Origin: Burkholderiales bacterium | GTDB taxonomy: Bacteria; Pseudomonadota; Gammaproteobacteria; Burkholderiales; Burkholderiaceae_C | Length of the DNA: 64,000 nt | Direction of reading: 5' to 3' | Assembly (NCBI GenBank): GCA_016195825.1 | Contig: JACPYV010000018.1 | Coordinates: 18,650-82,649 of the forward strand | Part shown: piece by piece, positions 1-7,724 of the stretch | Numbering within the stretch: position 1 is the stretch's first letter | How the letters are laid out: each line of letters starts with the position of its first letter | Notes under the pieces: model-generated | Seen by the model: the letters and a program-made list of their open reading frames with translations, nothing else | Told to the model about the DNA's origin: nothing | Databases searched by the model: none | Made by a program: the position numbers and the translations under genes

Positions 1-459
1 CCGCGCTTTCAGATGGTGCTGGACAGCATCGCCGCAGCCAGCGGTGGTGGTACGGCCGGCGCGGCCGCACGTGCCCAGTCGCAGGCGCTGTTCCAGAGCT
101 GGATGACGGCCTACAACACCGAGCTCGCCACCAAGCTGGCTGGCGACGACCGCGTCATCGTCATCGACTTCTTCAAGGCCTTCCAGGACCAGGTCTCCAC
201 ACCGGCCCAGTTCGGCTTGAGCAATGTGATGACCCCTGCCTGCCCGATCGCCGGCGTGGGCAGCGACGGTCTGCCGACCTACAACTTCCCGGCCTGCACG
301 GCCGCGGCCCTGTCCGCGGCACCGCCCGCCGGCGTGAGCGGTGGCGCCGACTGGTGGAAGACCTACGCCTTCTCCGACAGCTTCCACCCCACGCCCTACG
401 GCCACCAGCTCACGCAGCAGCTGATCGGCAAGGCCCTCGCCACCAAGGGCTGGCTGTAA
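1..459 (+). CDS. SGNH/GDSL-type hydrolase, C-terminal part (5' end outside window)
   Basis: The reading frame is open from base 1, so this is the last ~152 residues of a longer protein. Close to the end is DSFHPTPYGHQ, which matches block V of SGNH/GDSL esterases (Asp-x-x-His-Pro, the catalytic Asp and His). A preceding segment with VIVIDFFKAFQDQ resembles the strand-helix seen before the last block. The fragment is rich in Ala, Gly and Thr and has paired cysteines (TPACPIAG, FPACTAAA), which suits an exported enzyme. The blocks with the catalytic Ser, Gly and Asn lie outside the window, so substrate and signal peptide cannot be judged. It ends 30 bases before the OmpW gene on the same strand. 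An autotransporter or PEP-CTERM tail is absent, since the protein ends right after block V. Confidence 0.7.
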   Translation, partial: PRFQMVLDSIAAASGGGTAGAAARAQSQALFQSWMTAYNTELATKLAGDDRVIVIDFFKAFQDQVSTPAQFGLSNVMTPACPIAGVGSDGLPTYNFPACTAAALSAAPPAGVSGGADWWKTYAFSDSFHPTPYGHQLTQQLIGKALATKGWL

Positions 460-489
460 TCCGCCGCACGACTGAATCGGAGACCTCCC

Positions 490-1158
490 ATGAAAACCAA
501 GATCCTCTTCGGTGCCTTCGCAGCCCTCATCGCCTGCGGCAGCGCCTTCGCGCAGTCGGCCGGCAGCATCGTCGTTTACGGCGGCGCCGCGCAGATCAAC
601 CCCCAGGTCGAGAGCGGTGACCTGACCGCTCCCAGCCTGGCCGGCACCAAGGTCGATGTGAAGAAGGCGACGTCGTTCGTCGGCGGCATCACCTACTACT
701 GGACTGACAACATCAGCATCGACCTGCCGATCGCACTGCCGTTCAAGCACGACGTCGTCGGCGCCGGCGCGATCGACGGCGTCGGCAAGCTGGGCACCGT
801 CAAGTCGCTGCCGATGACGCTGCTGGCCCAGTACCGCTTCGGCGAAGCCAGCAGTGCGTTCCGTCCCTTCATCGGCGCTGGCGTCACCTATGGCTACTTC
901 TTCAAGCCCAAGGCCACGGCCGTGCTGTCTGGCATCACTGGCGGCACGCCCAGCAACCCGACGACGCTGTCGATGAAGAGCCGCTTCGGCACGACGCTGG
1001 AGCTGGGTGGTGCCTACAACGTCACCAAGGACTGGTCCGCCAGCCTGTCGGTCACCAAGACCTTCATCAAGACGACCGGCAGCCTGTCCACCGGCCAGAC
1101 CATCGAGACCACGCTGGACCCCGTGTCCATCAAGTTCGGCGTGGGCTACCGGTTCTAA
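490..1158 (+). CDS. ompW: OmpW-family outer membrane protein
   Basis: 222 residues, typical for OmpW, an eight-stranded outer-membrane beta-barrel thought to pass small hydrophobic molecules. The first 21 residues (MKTKILFGAFAALIACGSAFA) form a classical signal peptide. The mature part has alternating beta-barrel strands with family hallmarks: DNISIDLPIALPFKHD, the strand LLAQYRFGEASS, FRPFIGAGVTYGYFF and the C-terminal GVGYRF ending in Phe, the signal for BAM insertion. The start is supported by GGAG about seven bases upstream of the ATG at 490. A strong hairpin terminator follows the stop codon, so transcription probably ends here. The family is clear. The symbol is by family membership only, and the actual ligand is unknown. 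Confidence 0.85.
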   Translation: MKTKILFGAFAALIACGSAFAQSAGSIVVYGGAAQINPQVESGDLTAPSLAGTKVDVKKATSFVGGITYYWTDNISIDLPIALPFKHDVVGAGAIDGVGKLGTVKSLPMTLLAQYRFGEASSAFRPFIGAGVTYGYFFKPKATAVLSGITGGTPSNPTTLSMKSRFGTTLELGGAYNVTKDWSASLSVTKTFIKTTGSLSTGQTIETTLDPVSIKFGVGYRF

Positions 1159-1196
1159 GCCCGCACTGCTGGCGGCATGCGCCGCCGCCCGACTCG

Positions 1197-1225
1197 AAGG
1201 GAGCCCGGCCGGGCTCCCTTTTTCG
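1197..1225 (+). terminator. Rho-independent terminator after ompW
   Basis: AAGGGAGCCCGG is followed immediately by its exact reverse complement CCGGGCTCCCTT and a run of five T. It sits 38 bases after the OmpW stop codon and is the clearest intrinsic terminator in the window. Confidence 0.9.
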
Positions 1226-1268
1226 CTTCTGGGCTGTCAGGTTCGGCGCTTGAAAGCGACACACAGGC

Positions 1269-1985
1269 ATGAAGCTGTATCTCCTGCTGCTGGCCCTGGC
1301 CACCCCCCTCGTGCTCGCCCAGAGCTGCCCCAGCGCCACGGCGCAAAGTGGCGCCGCGGTGCCACGTGTGGTCGAGCTGTACACCTCCGAAGGCTGCTCC
1401 TCCTGCCCGCCGGCCGACCGCTGGCTGAGTTCGCTCAAGGGACAGCCCGGCGTCATCGCGGCGGCCTTCCATGTGGACTACTGGAACGGTCTGGGCTGGC
1501 CGGATCGCTTCTCCGCGCCGGCCTACACCCAGCGGCAACAGCAGGGCGTGGGCGTCAATGGCTCGCGCTATGCGTACACGCCGCAGATCGTCGTCAACGG
1601 GCGGGACTGGCGTGGTGCCAGCCTGCCGGCGGCGCCGGCTGAGCCCGCACGGGTGCGGTTGGCATGGACACGCATGTCGAGCGGCGAGTTGCGCCTGAGC
1701 GCCGAGGCCCTGCCCGGCGCGCCCGCCCGCATCCAGGTCTGGTGGGCGCGCGTGGAGGACGGACACCAGAGCCGCGTCAAGGCCGGTGAAAACCGTGGGG
1801 AGACCCTCAGCCATGACCGCGTGGTGCGGGAGTACGCACGTCTGCCGGCCTGGGATGGCAGCGCGCGAGGGGACTGGACCGTGCCGGTGAGTGCTGGTGA
1901 GCCGGGCCATGCAAGTCGCTGGATGGCCGTGGCGGTCGATGCGCGCGATGGCGCCGTGCTGCAGGCGGTGGAAATCGGCTGTTGA
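1269..1985 (+). CDS. DUF1223 family secreted thioredoxin-like protein
   Basis: 238 residues beginning with a signal peptide (MKLYLLLLALATPLVLAQS). The segment VVELYTSEGCSSCPPADRW near residues 36-54 is the hallmark of DUF1223 proteins. It gives a thioredoxin-like fold with a CxxC pair (CSSC) at the start of the first helix. Further family features are FHVDYWNGLGWPD and the YTPQIVVNGRDW strand. Members are periplasmic and of unproven function; a redox role is inferred from the CxxC only. The gene lies alone behind the ompW terminator and 42 bases before the NTF2-like gene on the same strand. No good Shine-Dalgarno is seen before the ATG. Confidence 0.85.
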   Translation: MKLYLLLLALATPLVLAQSCPSATAQSGAAVPRVVELYTSEGCSSCPPADRWLSSLKGQPGVIAAAFHVDYWNGLGWPDRFSAPAYTQRQQQGVGVNGSRYAYTPQIVVNGRDWRGASLPAAPAEPARVRLAWTRMSSGELRLSAEALPGAPARIQVWWARVEDGHQSRVKAGENRGETLSHDRVVREYARLPAWDGSARGDWTVPVSAGEPGHASRWMAVAVDARDGAVLQAVEIGC

Positions 1986-2027
1986 CCCGTACCATGGCCT
2001 CGCGCCTGACGGGCGCGGGAGCCAGCA

Positions 2028-2357
2028 ATGAATCCAGCAGATCCGGTGCAGCGACAGCTCGAGGCCTACAACGCGCATGACATCGAGCGGTTCGTGGCCC
2101 AGTACGCTGACGACATCCAGGTCTACGTTTCACCCGCCGTGGAACCCGTCCTCAGCGGCAAGCCGGCCTTCACGGCGCACTACGCGAAGAACCGCTTCGT
2201 GCTGCCCCATCTCCATGCACAGGTCGTCAATCGCATCGTCAGCGGCGATACGGTGGTCGATCACGAGCACGTCACGGGGCTGCAGGACGGCGTTGTCGAG
2301 GCCGTGGCCGTCTACAAGGTCTCGGAGGGGCTGATCCGAACCGTCTGGTTCTTCTAG
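2028..2357 (+). CDS. NTF2-like / SnoaL-type small protein
   Basis: 109 residues. The pattern VQRQLEAYNAHDIERFVAQYA, then a short-range beta sheet with HVTGLQDGVVEAVAVYKVSEG and a final IRTVWFF, is that of the NTF2-like (SnoaL, steroid-isomerase-like) cone fold. Such proteins bind small hydrophobic ligands or act as isomerases or cyclases; nothing here fixes the substrate. GGGAG lies seven bases before the ATG at 2028. It converges on queE with a single base between the stop codons. Confidence 0.8.
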   Translation: MNPADPVQRQLEAYNAHDIERFVAQYADDIQVYVSPAVEPVLSGKPAFTAHYAKNRFVLPHLHAQVVNRIVSGDTVVDHEHVTGLQDGVVEAVAVYKVSEGLIRTVWFF

Positions 2358-2358
2358 C

Positions 2359-3015
2359 TCAGGCGATCCCCACCACCTTGTGCATCTGCACCGACAGCCG
2401 CCACTGCGGATGTGCCATGCAGTAGGCCACCGCGGCCCGGGTGTGTTCGCGCTGCAGCACCGAGTCCATCGGCTGAAGGAAGAAGTTCTGGAAGTCGAGC
2501 CCGGCAAACCGCTCGGGCTGGGCCAGCGGCTGCGGGTAAACCAGCTTCAACTCGTGGCCCGAGGTCAGCACCAGCGGCGCGTCGGCCTTGGGGCTGACGC
2601 AGATCCAGTCCAGCCCGGGCGGCGCGGGTTGCGTGCCGTTGGTCTCCACGGCGACCTCGAAGCCGCGCGTGTGCAGCGCATCGATGAGCGGCGTGTCCAG
2701 CTGCAGCAGCGGCTCGCCGCCGGTGCAGACGACATACGGTTTCCCACGGTCATGCGCTGCGGCGCCTTCGGCACCGCGAGGCCAAGCCTTGGCGATCGCA
2801 TCGGCCAGCGCTTCGGCATCGGCGAACTTGCCGCCCCCCTCGCCATCCGTGCCGACGAAATCCGTGTCGCAGAAGGTGCAGACCGCCGTCGCGCGGTCCT
2901 GCTCGCGGCCGGTCCAGAGGTTGCAGCCGGCAAAGCGGCAGAACACGGCCGCACGGCCGGCCTGGGCGCCTTCGCCCTGCAAGGTGAAGAAAAGCTCTTT
3001 AACGCTGTACGTCAT
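2359..3015 (-). CDS. queE: 7-carboxy-7-deazaguanine synthase (QueE)
   Basis: 218-residue radical SAM enzyme. It converts 6-carboxy-5,6,7,8-tetrahydropterin to 7-carboxy-7-deazaguanine, the ring contraction step of preQ0/queuosine synthesis. The N-terminus shows FFTLQGEGAQAGR and FCRFAGCNLWTG. The cluster cysteines follow the proteobacterial CX14CX2C spacing (C31, C46, C49) in place of the common CX3CX2C. Further on are VCTGGEPLLQLD (the GGEP motif for SAM), EVAVETNGT and WICVSPKA, all family-typical. It overlaps the 3' end of queD by four bases (ATGA), so both are translated from one mRNA and feed the same pathway: QueD makes the QueE substrate. queC and queF are not in the window. Confidence 0.95.
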   Translation of the reverse strand: MTYSVKELFFTLQGEGAQAGRAAVFCRFAGCNLWTGREQDRATAVCTFCDTDFVGTDGEGGGKFADAEALADAIAKAWPRGAEGAAAHDRGKPYVVCTGGEPLLQLDTPLIDALHTRGFEVAVETNGTQPAPPGLDWICVSPKADAPLVLTSGHELKLVYPQPLAQPERFAGLDFQNFFLQPMDSVLQREHTRAAVAYCMAHPQWRLSVQMHKVVGIA

Positions 3016-4112
3016 ACCGGAATCAGCTCCTCCGAATCCGCGCGACTGACGATGGCGCCGGAGCCGCGTGTCTCGTACAAGTCCACGCGGTCGATCTGCG
3101 GCAGCACGCCGCCGCCCTCGCGCAGCACCCAGGCTGCGATGCTGGCCGCGTCACCGTCCGGCAGGTTGGCGATCTCGTACAGCGGGTGGTGGTCCAGCCG
3201 CTTGAAGAGGGGGTTGAACAGCGTCTTCACGTCGCCGAAGTCCACCGTCCAGCCCATCACCTGGTCCAGCGCTGCCGCCAGGTGCAAGCGCAGCGTGAAG
3301 GTGTGGCCATGCGTGCCGGCCAGCGGATGGCCGCCCGGCGCGTGCTGCAGCCGAACGGCGCTGTCCAGCGTCATCTCCTTCCAGATGCGGTAGCTCTGGC
3401 CGTTGAAGTTGGCGCCGCACGAACCGGTCTCGTAGACGGTGATCCAACTCAGCTCCGGCAGCACCGGCTTCAGCCGGGCCCACAGCCAGGCCGAGATGTT
3501 CTCGCTGGTTGGGTTGTGCAGACCCGGGATGTCGTTGAGGCAGCTGTAGTTCAGCTCGAAGTGCAGCGGCGCCCAGACCTCGTCGAGGTGGTCGTAGTCG
3601 ATCGACAGGTCGCGCTCGCCCAGGTCCGCATTGGCGTGCAGGATGACCTCGAAGCCATGACCGTGCATGCGGCCGCACTGGTGGCCCGCCGGCACGTTGG
3701 GCAGTTGGTGCGCGGCCTGGAAGCGGTAGCGGCGCCACACGTGGGCGTGGCCGGCGCCGTCCAGGTCGACGCCGCTGTGCGGGGTGCTCTGCACGCCCAC
3801 CTGCACGATGCCGGGCACGTCGGCATTGAGCCGGCTGCGCACCCAGCGGGCCAGGTTTTCGTCGGTAGGCTCGGCGAGGTGGTCGTTGAGCAACGCATGA
3901 TCCAGCGGCGCCACCGTTGCGGCCATGCGCGTGCGCAGGCTTTCCACTTCACCGCCGGTGAACGGCGCCCAGCCGCCGGGCAGCGCCGCGCGCACGGTCG
4001 CGAAATAGCTGTGGCCGTGCAGGCCGTGGCTGCGGTGCGAGGCGGGCAGGGCGGGGATGCGGCAGGCCGACTCGAAGCCGGCCGAGGCGCAATGCAGAAC
4101 GGAAACAGACAT
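3012..4112 (-). CDS. queD: Triple-domain 6-carboxytetrahydropterin synthase-like protein (QueD fusion)
   Basis: 366 residues, about three times the ~120 usual for QueD, which turns dihydroneopterin triphosphate into carboxytetrahydropterin. Three PTPS-fold repeats can be read at about 1-118, 128-248 and 249-366. Repeat 2 keeps the first zinc His (H135, FQAAHQL), the catalytic Cys (C146, GHQCGRMHGH), zinc HGH (H150, H152) and the pterin-anchoring Glu (E228, VYETG). Its Asp-His pair, however, has become N188-Y189. Repeats 1 and 3 keep Asp-His (D71-H72 in PLDHALLN, D307-H308 in RLDHHPL) and HGH but lack the Cys (S28, L264) and the first His (C17, V253). The PTPS catalytic triad is known to form between subunits, so the chain looks like a covalent pseudo-trimer with one composite active site (inference). 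It is co-transcribed with queE. It lacks a Shine-Dalgarno, and a hairpin sits directly upstream. Confidence 0.9.
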   Translation of the reverse strand: MSVSVLHCASAGFESACRIPALPASHRSHGLHGHSYFATVRAALPGGWAPFTGGEVESLRTRMAATVAPLDHALLNDHLAEPTDENLARWVRSRLNADVPGIVQVGVQSTPHSGVDLDGAGHAHVWRRYRFQAAHQLPNVPAGHQCGRMHGHGFEVILHANADLGERDLSIDYDHLDEVWAPLHFELNYSCLNDIPGLHNPTSENISAWLWARLKPVLPELSWITVYETGSCGANFNGQSYRIWKEMTLDSAVRLQHAPGGHPLAGTHGHTFTLRLHLAAALDQVMGWTVDFGDVKTLFNPLFKRLDHHPLYEIANLPDGDAASIAAWVLREGGGVLPQIDRVDLYETRGSGAIVSRADSEELIPV

Positions 4113-4113
4113 G

Positions 4114-4133
4114 GGCGCGATTGTCGTCGCGCC
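4114..4133 (-). promoter_or_regulatory. Hairpin at the queD translation start
   Basis: A 7-bp perfect inverted repeat (GGCGCGA, six-base loop, TCGCGCC) ends one base before the queD ATG on the mRNA strand, in the place where a ribosome binding site would be. No preQ1 riboswitch-like sequence is seen. It may limit initiation or simply be chance in GC-rich DNA. Confidence 0.35.
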
Positions 4134-4150
4134 TGCCGCCCATGCGTGGC

Positions 4151-4975
4151 TCAGCCGGGGCGCCGCCGGCGCAGCAGGGCCAGGCTGCCCAGGCCACCGA
4201 GCAGCAACGCCCAGCCCCGGGGCTCGGGCACCGGGGCGGTGGCGAAGAGACCTGAGGCGGAGGTGTAGCTCAGCCCCGCCGGCACGGCGAAGGAGAACGT
4301 CGCCGTGCCGTCGACCAGCAGGTAGCTGCCGCCAGCGTAGAGCGCCGCCGCGACCTGGAAGCTGCGGTGGGTGTCATCCAGCGTCTCGGTGTGCGTGATG
4401 GTCCGCAGCGTATGACCCAAGCCCAGGTCGCAGGAGGCGCCATCATTGAGCGCCCAGTAGCAGGTGCTCAGTTCGCGGTTGTAGTAGGTCTGCAGGCCGC
4501 TGCCGTTGAGCAGCACGGCGTGCAGCGGCGTGCCGTCAGTCGAATCGGGCGGGCCCAGCACCGTGGAGTCGATGGTCAGCTTGACGACGACGTTCACGGG
4601 TGCCGGCAGGCTGCCGGCAAAAGTGATGGTGTCCAGGAAGTTGGCGGCAGCGCCCGGGCCATTGGAGGCGCCGCCAGGGAAATGCGAGCTGATGCGCAAC
4701 TGGGCCTGGGCCAGGTCCGCCGTGGCCGTCGCGTAGTTGTTGTGGCCACGAAAGCCGTAGACGAAGGCGGTAGCAAGCGTCAGCGGGAAGGTGCCCGGCG
4801 TGCAGCCGCCGTAGGGATTGATGCCCTGGCCATCAGCGCCCGTGCACCCCCCCTCGCCGGGCGTCGCGTAGGCGCCGCTGTAGTAGCCGAACTCGGCGTA
4901 GGCCCGCGCGGGCCGATGGCTCAATGCAAGGGCCAGCAGGGGCAAGGCGCACAAGGCCTTCAGGGAGTTTTTCAT
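4151..4975 (-). CDS. PEP-CTERM sorting domain protein
   Basis: 274 residues. The N-terminus MKNSLKALCALPLLALALS is a signal peptide. The C-terminus PVPEPRGWALLLGGLGSLA followed by LLRRRR is a PEP-CTERM signal: VPEP motif, hydrophobic helix, basic tail. Such proteins are cut and sorted by an exosortase and are often tied to exopolysaccharide. The middle part is beta-rich with no enzyme motif I can name. The start at 4975 is chosen over an in-frame upstream ATG at 5038 because GGAAGGG precedes it at normal distance and the signal peptide begins there. The matching exosortase is not in this window. Confidence 0.85.
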   Translation of the reverse strand: MKNSLKALCALPLLALALSHRPARAYAEFGYYSGAYATPGEGGCTGADGQGINPYGGCTPGTFPLTLATAFVYGFRGHNNYATATADLAQAQLRISSHFPGGASNGPGAAANFLDTITFAGSLPAPVNVVVKLTIDSTVLGPPDSTDGTPLHAVLLNGSGLQTYYNRELSTCYWALNDGASCDLGLGHTLRTITHTETLDDTHRSFQVAAALYAGGSYLLVDGTATFSFAVPAGLSYTSASGLFATAPVPEPRGWALLLGGLGSLALLRRRRPG

Positions 4976-5166
4976 GCGCCTACCCTTCCTTCTTGGTTTC
5001 GCATGGCGGACGGCTGTGCAGCCGTCCGCGCCGAGCATCCGGCGGAAACTCTCGGCTGCCTAGGGCCGGACGGCTTGTTTCTAGGGGGGCGGGCCGTCGA
5101 CGGGGCTTGACCTCAAGCGCACTTCAACTTCGAGCATCCAGGCTTTGACGCCATTTCACAATTTCC

Positions 5167-6516
5167 ATGCTGGCTTTCACCGACTCCGTGGCGCCTGACC
5201 GCCTCTTCGCCCCCGGCCGCCGCGCCGCCTGCGTCGGCGCCATCGCGCTGATTTCCATGCTGGCCTTCGAGGCCATCGCCGTCGCCACCGCGATGCCGGC
5301 CGTGGCCCAGGCGCTGAACGGCCTGTCCATGTACGCGCTGGCCTTCGGCGCGACGCTGGCGACCTCGGTGATCGGCATGACGGCGGCCGGCCAGCTGTGC
5401 GACAAGCGCGGGCCCTACCGCGCGTCGCTGGTGGGCCTGGCGGCCTTCCTGCTCGGACTGCTGGCGGCCGGCTTCGCGCCGTCCATGGCGGTGCTGGTGC
5501 TGGGCCGCGCGCTGCAGGGGCTGGGCAGCGGCGTGCTGGGCGTGGCGCTGTACGTGGGTGTGGGGCAGGTCGTGCCGGCGCCACTGCATCCCAAGCTGTT
5601 CGCGATGTTCGCCGGCGCCTGGGTGCTGCCGGGTTTGCTGGGGCCGGCCCTGGCGTCGGGCCTGGTGGCGCTGCTGGGCTGGCGCGCGGTCTTCCTGGCG
5701 GTGGCGGCGGCCGTGCCAGTCGCGGCGGCGGCGATGCTGCCGGCGCTCAAACGTGCGGGCGACGGCACCGGTGAGGCCTTGCGCTGGGGCGCGATGCGCT
5801 GGGCGCTGCTGGCCAGCGCCGGCGCGCTGCTGCTGCATGGCGCCAGCCAGCAGGCCGGTGCCCGCGCGGGGCTGCTGTTCGCGGCGGGCCTGGTAGCCGC
5901 CTTCTGCGCGGCGCGGCGGTTGCTGCCGGCAGGCACGCTGGCGGCGGCGCCGGGGCTGCCGTCGGTCATCCTGCTGCGCGGCTTCATCGCCGCGGCCTTC
6001 GCCAGTGCGGAGGCCTTCCTGCCGCTGCTGCTGACCCAGCAATTCGGCTGGAGCTTGACGCAGGCCGGCATCGCGCTGAGCGCCGGCGCCGTCACCTGGA
6101 GCATCGGCAGCGCCGTGCAGGCGCGCGTGCAGGGCGATGCCGCGCGGCGCCGCCTGCTGCCCACGGGCTTTGGCGTCGCGGCAACCGGCTTGCTGGTGGT
6201 CATGGTGCCCGTCGCCGTGGCGGCGCTGCCGTCGTGGCTGGCCCTCGTCGGCTGGATCGGCGTGGGCCTGGGCATCGGCTTGTCGTTCCCAATGCTGTCC
6301 GTGCTGCTGCTCAAGCTGTCGCCGCCGGCGCAGCAGGGGGGCAACACCTCGGCGCTGCAGCTCAGCGACGCACTGGTCAGCAGCGCCGCGCTGGGCGGCG
6401 CCGGACTCCTGTTCAACCCGGACACGCGCCAGGTGCTGCCCGTGCTGCTGCTGGCGTTTGCGTTAGCGGTCGCCGCGGCCGTGGTCAGCCCGCGCGCCCT
6501 GCCCCGGCCCCGCTGA
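5167..6516 (+). CDS. Major facilitator superfamily transporter
   Basis: 449 residues, almost entirely hydrophobic, with about 12 or more membrane helices. The loop GQLCDKRGPYRASLVGLA matches the MFS motif A (G-x-x-x-D-x-x-G-R/K-R) between helices 2 and 3. GRALQGLGSGVLGVALY matches motif B/helix 4 of drug-efflux MFS members. Substrate unknown; a drug or metabolite exporter is the likeliest. The upstream gap holds no obvious Shine-Dalgarno. The first in-frame ATG (5167) gives a short cytoplasmic N-terminus before the first helix. It diverges from the PEP-CTERM gene with about 190 bases between starts. The sequence around the start (ATTTCCATGCTGGC) recurs in frame 90 bases later, which could confuse start prediction. 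Confidence 0.85.
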   Translation: MLAFTDSVAPDRLFAPGRRAACVGAIALISMLAFEAIAVATAMPAVAQALNGLSMYALAFGATLATSVIGMTAAGQLCDKRGPYRASLVGLAAFLLGLLAAGFAPSMAVLVLGRALQGLGSGVLGVALYVGVGQVVPAPLHPKLFAMFAGAWVLPGLLGPALASGLVALLGWRAVFLAVAAAVPVAAAAMLPALKRAGDGTGEALRWGAMRWALLASAGALLLHGASQQAGARAGLLFAAGLVAAFCAARRLLPAGTLAAAPGLPSVILLRGFIAAAFASAEAFLPLLLTQQFGWSLTQAGIALSAGAVTWSIGSAVQARVQGDAARRRLLPTGFGVAATGLLVVMVPVAVAALPSWLALVGWIGVGLGIGLSFPMLSVLLLKLSPPAQQGGNTSALQLSDALVSSAALGGAGLLFNPDTRQVLPVLLLAFALAVAAAVVSPRALPRPR

Positions 6517-6546
6517 AGGCGCTTTTCAGGGCGCGCCTGGCGTGGA

Positions 6547-6565
6547 GCCATGCGCGCGGCATGGC
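6547..6565 (+). terminator. Weak hairpin after the MFS gene
   Basis: GCCATGC and GCATGGC pair as a 7-bp stem around a five-base GC loop, 30 bases after the MFS stop. There is no T run, so if it ends transcription it is not a classical intrinsic terminator. Confidence 0.3.
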
Positions 6566-6659
6566 CCGTCGGGCCGGCAGGCATGGCTCTCCCGGTCGAT
6601 GCGCGCGACAGGCCACGGGCCGAGGATGACGGCATCGCTTTTCCTGCCGGAACCTGACC

Positions 6660-7706
6660 ATGCCCACTGCTACCACCGCCACCACCCCCCACCCGCGGTT
6701 TGCGCTGACCGTGCTGACCGCCCTGGCCGGCTTCTGGCTGCTGGCCGATGCATCCCAGGCCCAGTCACCGCAGCAACGCCGCCTCGTGCTGGACATTGAA
6801 CTGCAGCGCCAGGGCCCCGTGCAGGCCGGTGCCGACCGCGGCGAGCAGCGGCTGAACCAGCGCTGGCAGCTCAGCGCGCTGCTGCAGACCGACGGCACGC
6901 CCATCCCCTACAACCCGCTGGACCCCGAGGACCACCGCCGCCAGTTCCAGGCCGCGCAATCGGCCCAGCGCATGGCTTTGTCGGGGCCCATGGCGCCCCC
7001 GGCCGACCTGGCGGCGATGCGGGCCCGGGCCCAGGCGCTGCAGGCGCGCTGCGGCCAGGACAGCGCCTGCCTCATGCGCGAGGCGTCCGCCCTCAGCGCG
7101 GCCGCCATGCCCGGTGCCCACCCGAGCGCGCAAGGCCGCCTGCAGGCCTACGGCCAGGCGGCCGCGGCCTGCGAACGCCAGCCCGCCGGCAAGTCGCGCG
7201 AGGCCTGCCGTGCCGACGCGCGCAGCCAGGCCGGTGGCGGCGTGGAAGCCCCTGACGACAGCGGCCCGGCCACGCCCTACCTGCTTTTCACCGGCGTGAT
7301 GGCTTGCGGCCTGCAGCTGAGTGCCAGGCTGGACGACCGCGTGCAGGGCCACTTCAACGACGTGCAAGGCGTCGTCAACTACACCGAGACCGCCCAGGGC
7401 AGCGAGACCCGCCGCGACGACCTGCCCTGCCCCACGCTGTAGGCGGTGCTGGACACGCGCAATGGCCGCGTCTGGACGGCGCTGGCGATGGTGCCGCAGG
7501 ACGTGCAAGGCGTGCGCACTCGCGAAGAAACCAACCGGCGCGCGCAGCGCCACGAGGGACGCATCCCCCTGCAGTGGCTGGAGGCCCAGGCCTGGCTGCA
7601 GCGGCGGCTGGTGCAGCTCAGCGCCGAAGGGCAGGACCAGGCGCACCTGCCGGCAGGTGCCGGGCAGACGGACATCCAAATGAAGTGGAGCTTTCGGCCC
7701 GCCTGA
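6660..7706 (+). pseudogene. Secreted protein of unknown function interrupted by an in-frame TAG
   Basis: The frame opens with an ATG at 6660 and a signal-like N-terminus (FALTVLTALAGFWLLADA, then SQAQS). It continues 260 codons to a TAG at 7440-7442. The same frame then runs on without further stops for 87 codons to a TGA at 7704-7706, ending in a natural-looking tail (QMKWSFRPA). Both halves have the same composition and a charged, Gln/Arg-rich style, so they were probably one gene of about 348 codons. The mature part has scattered cysteines (CGQDSACLM, CERQ, CRAD) and no family I recognise. A nonsense mutation, a sequencing error (CAG or TGG read as TAG) or readthrough could explain it. The neighbours give no hint of function. 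Confidence 0.65.
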
Positions 7707-7724
7707 AGTCGGCGCGGCCGGGGG

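Noticed and set aside
3900..4133. preQ1 riboswitch ahead of the queDE genes
   Set aside because: Only a simple hairpin is seen. There is no A-rich tail or pseudoknot pattern, and the region inside 3900-4112 is coding.
5161..5269. Direct repeat ATTTCCATGCTGGC at 5161 and 5251 as a mobile element trace
   Set aside because: Both copies code Met-Leu-Ala-Phe in the MFS frame, 90 bases apart. It is better seen as coincidence within the N-terminus.
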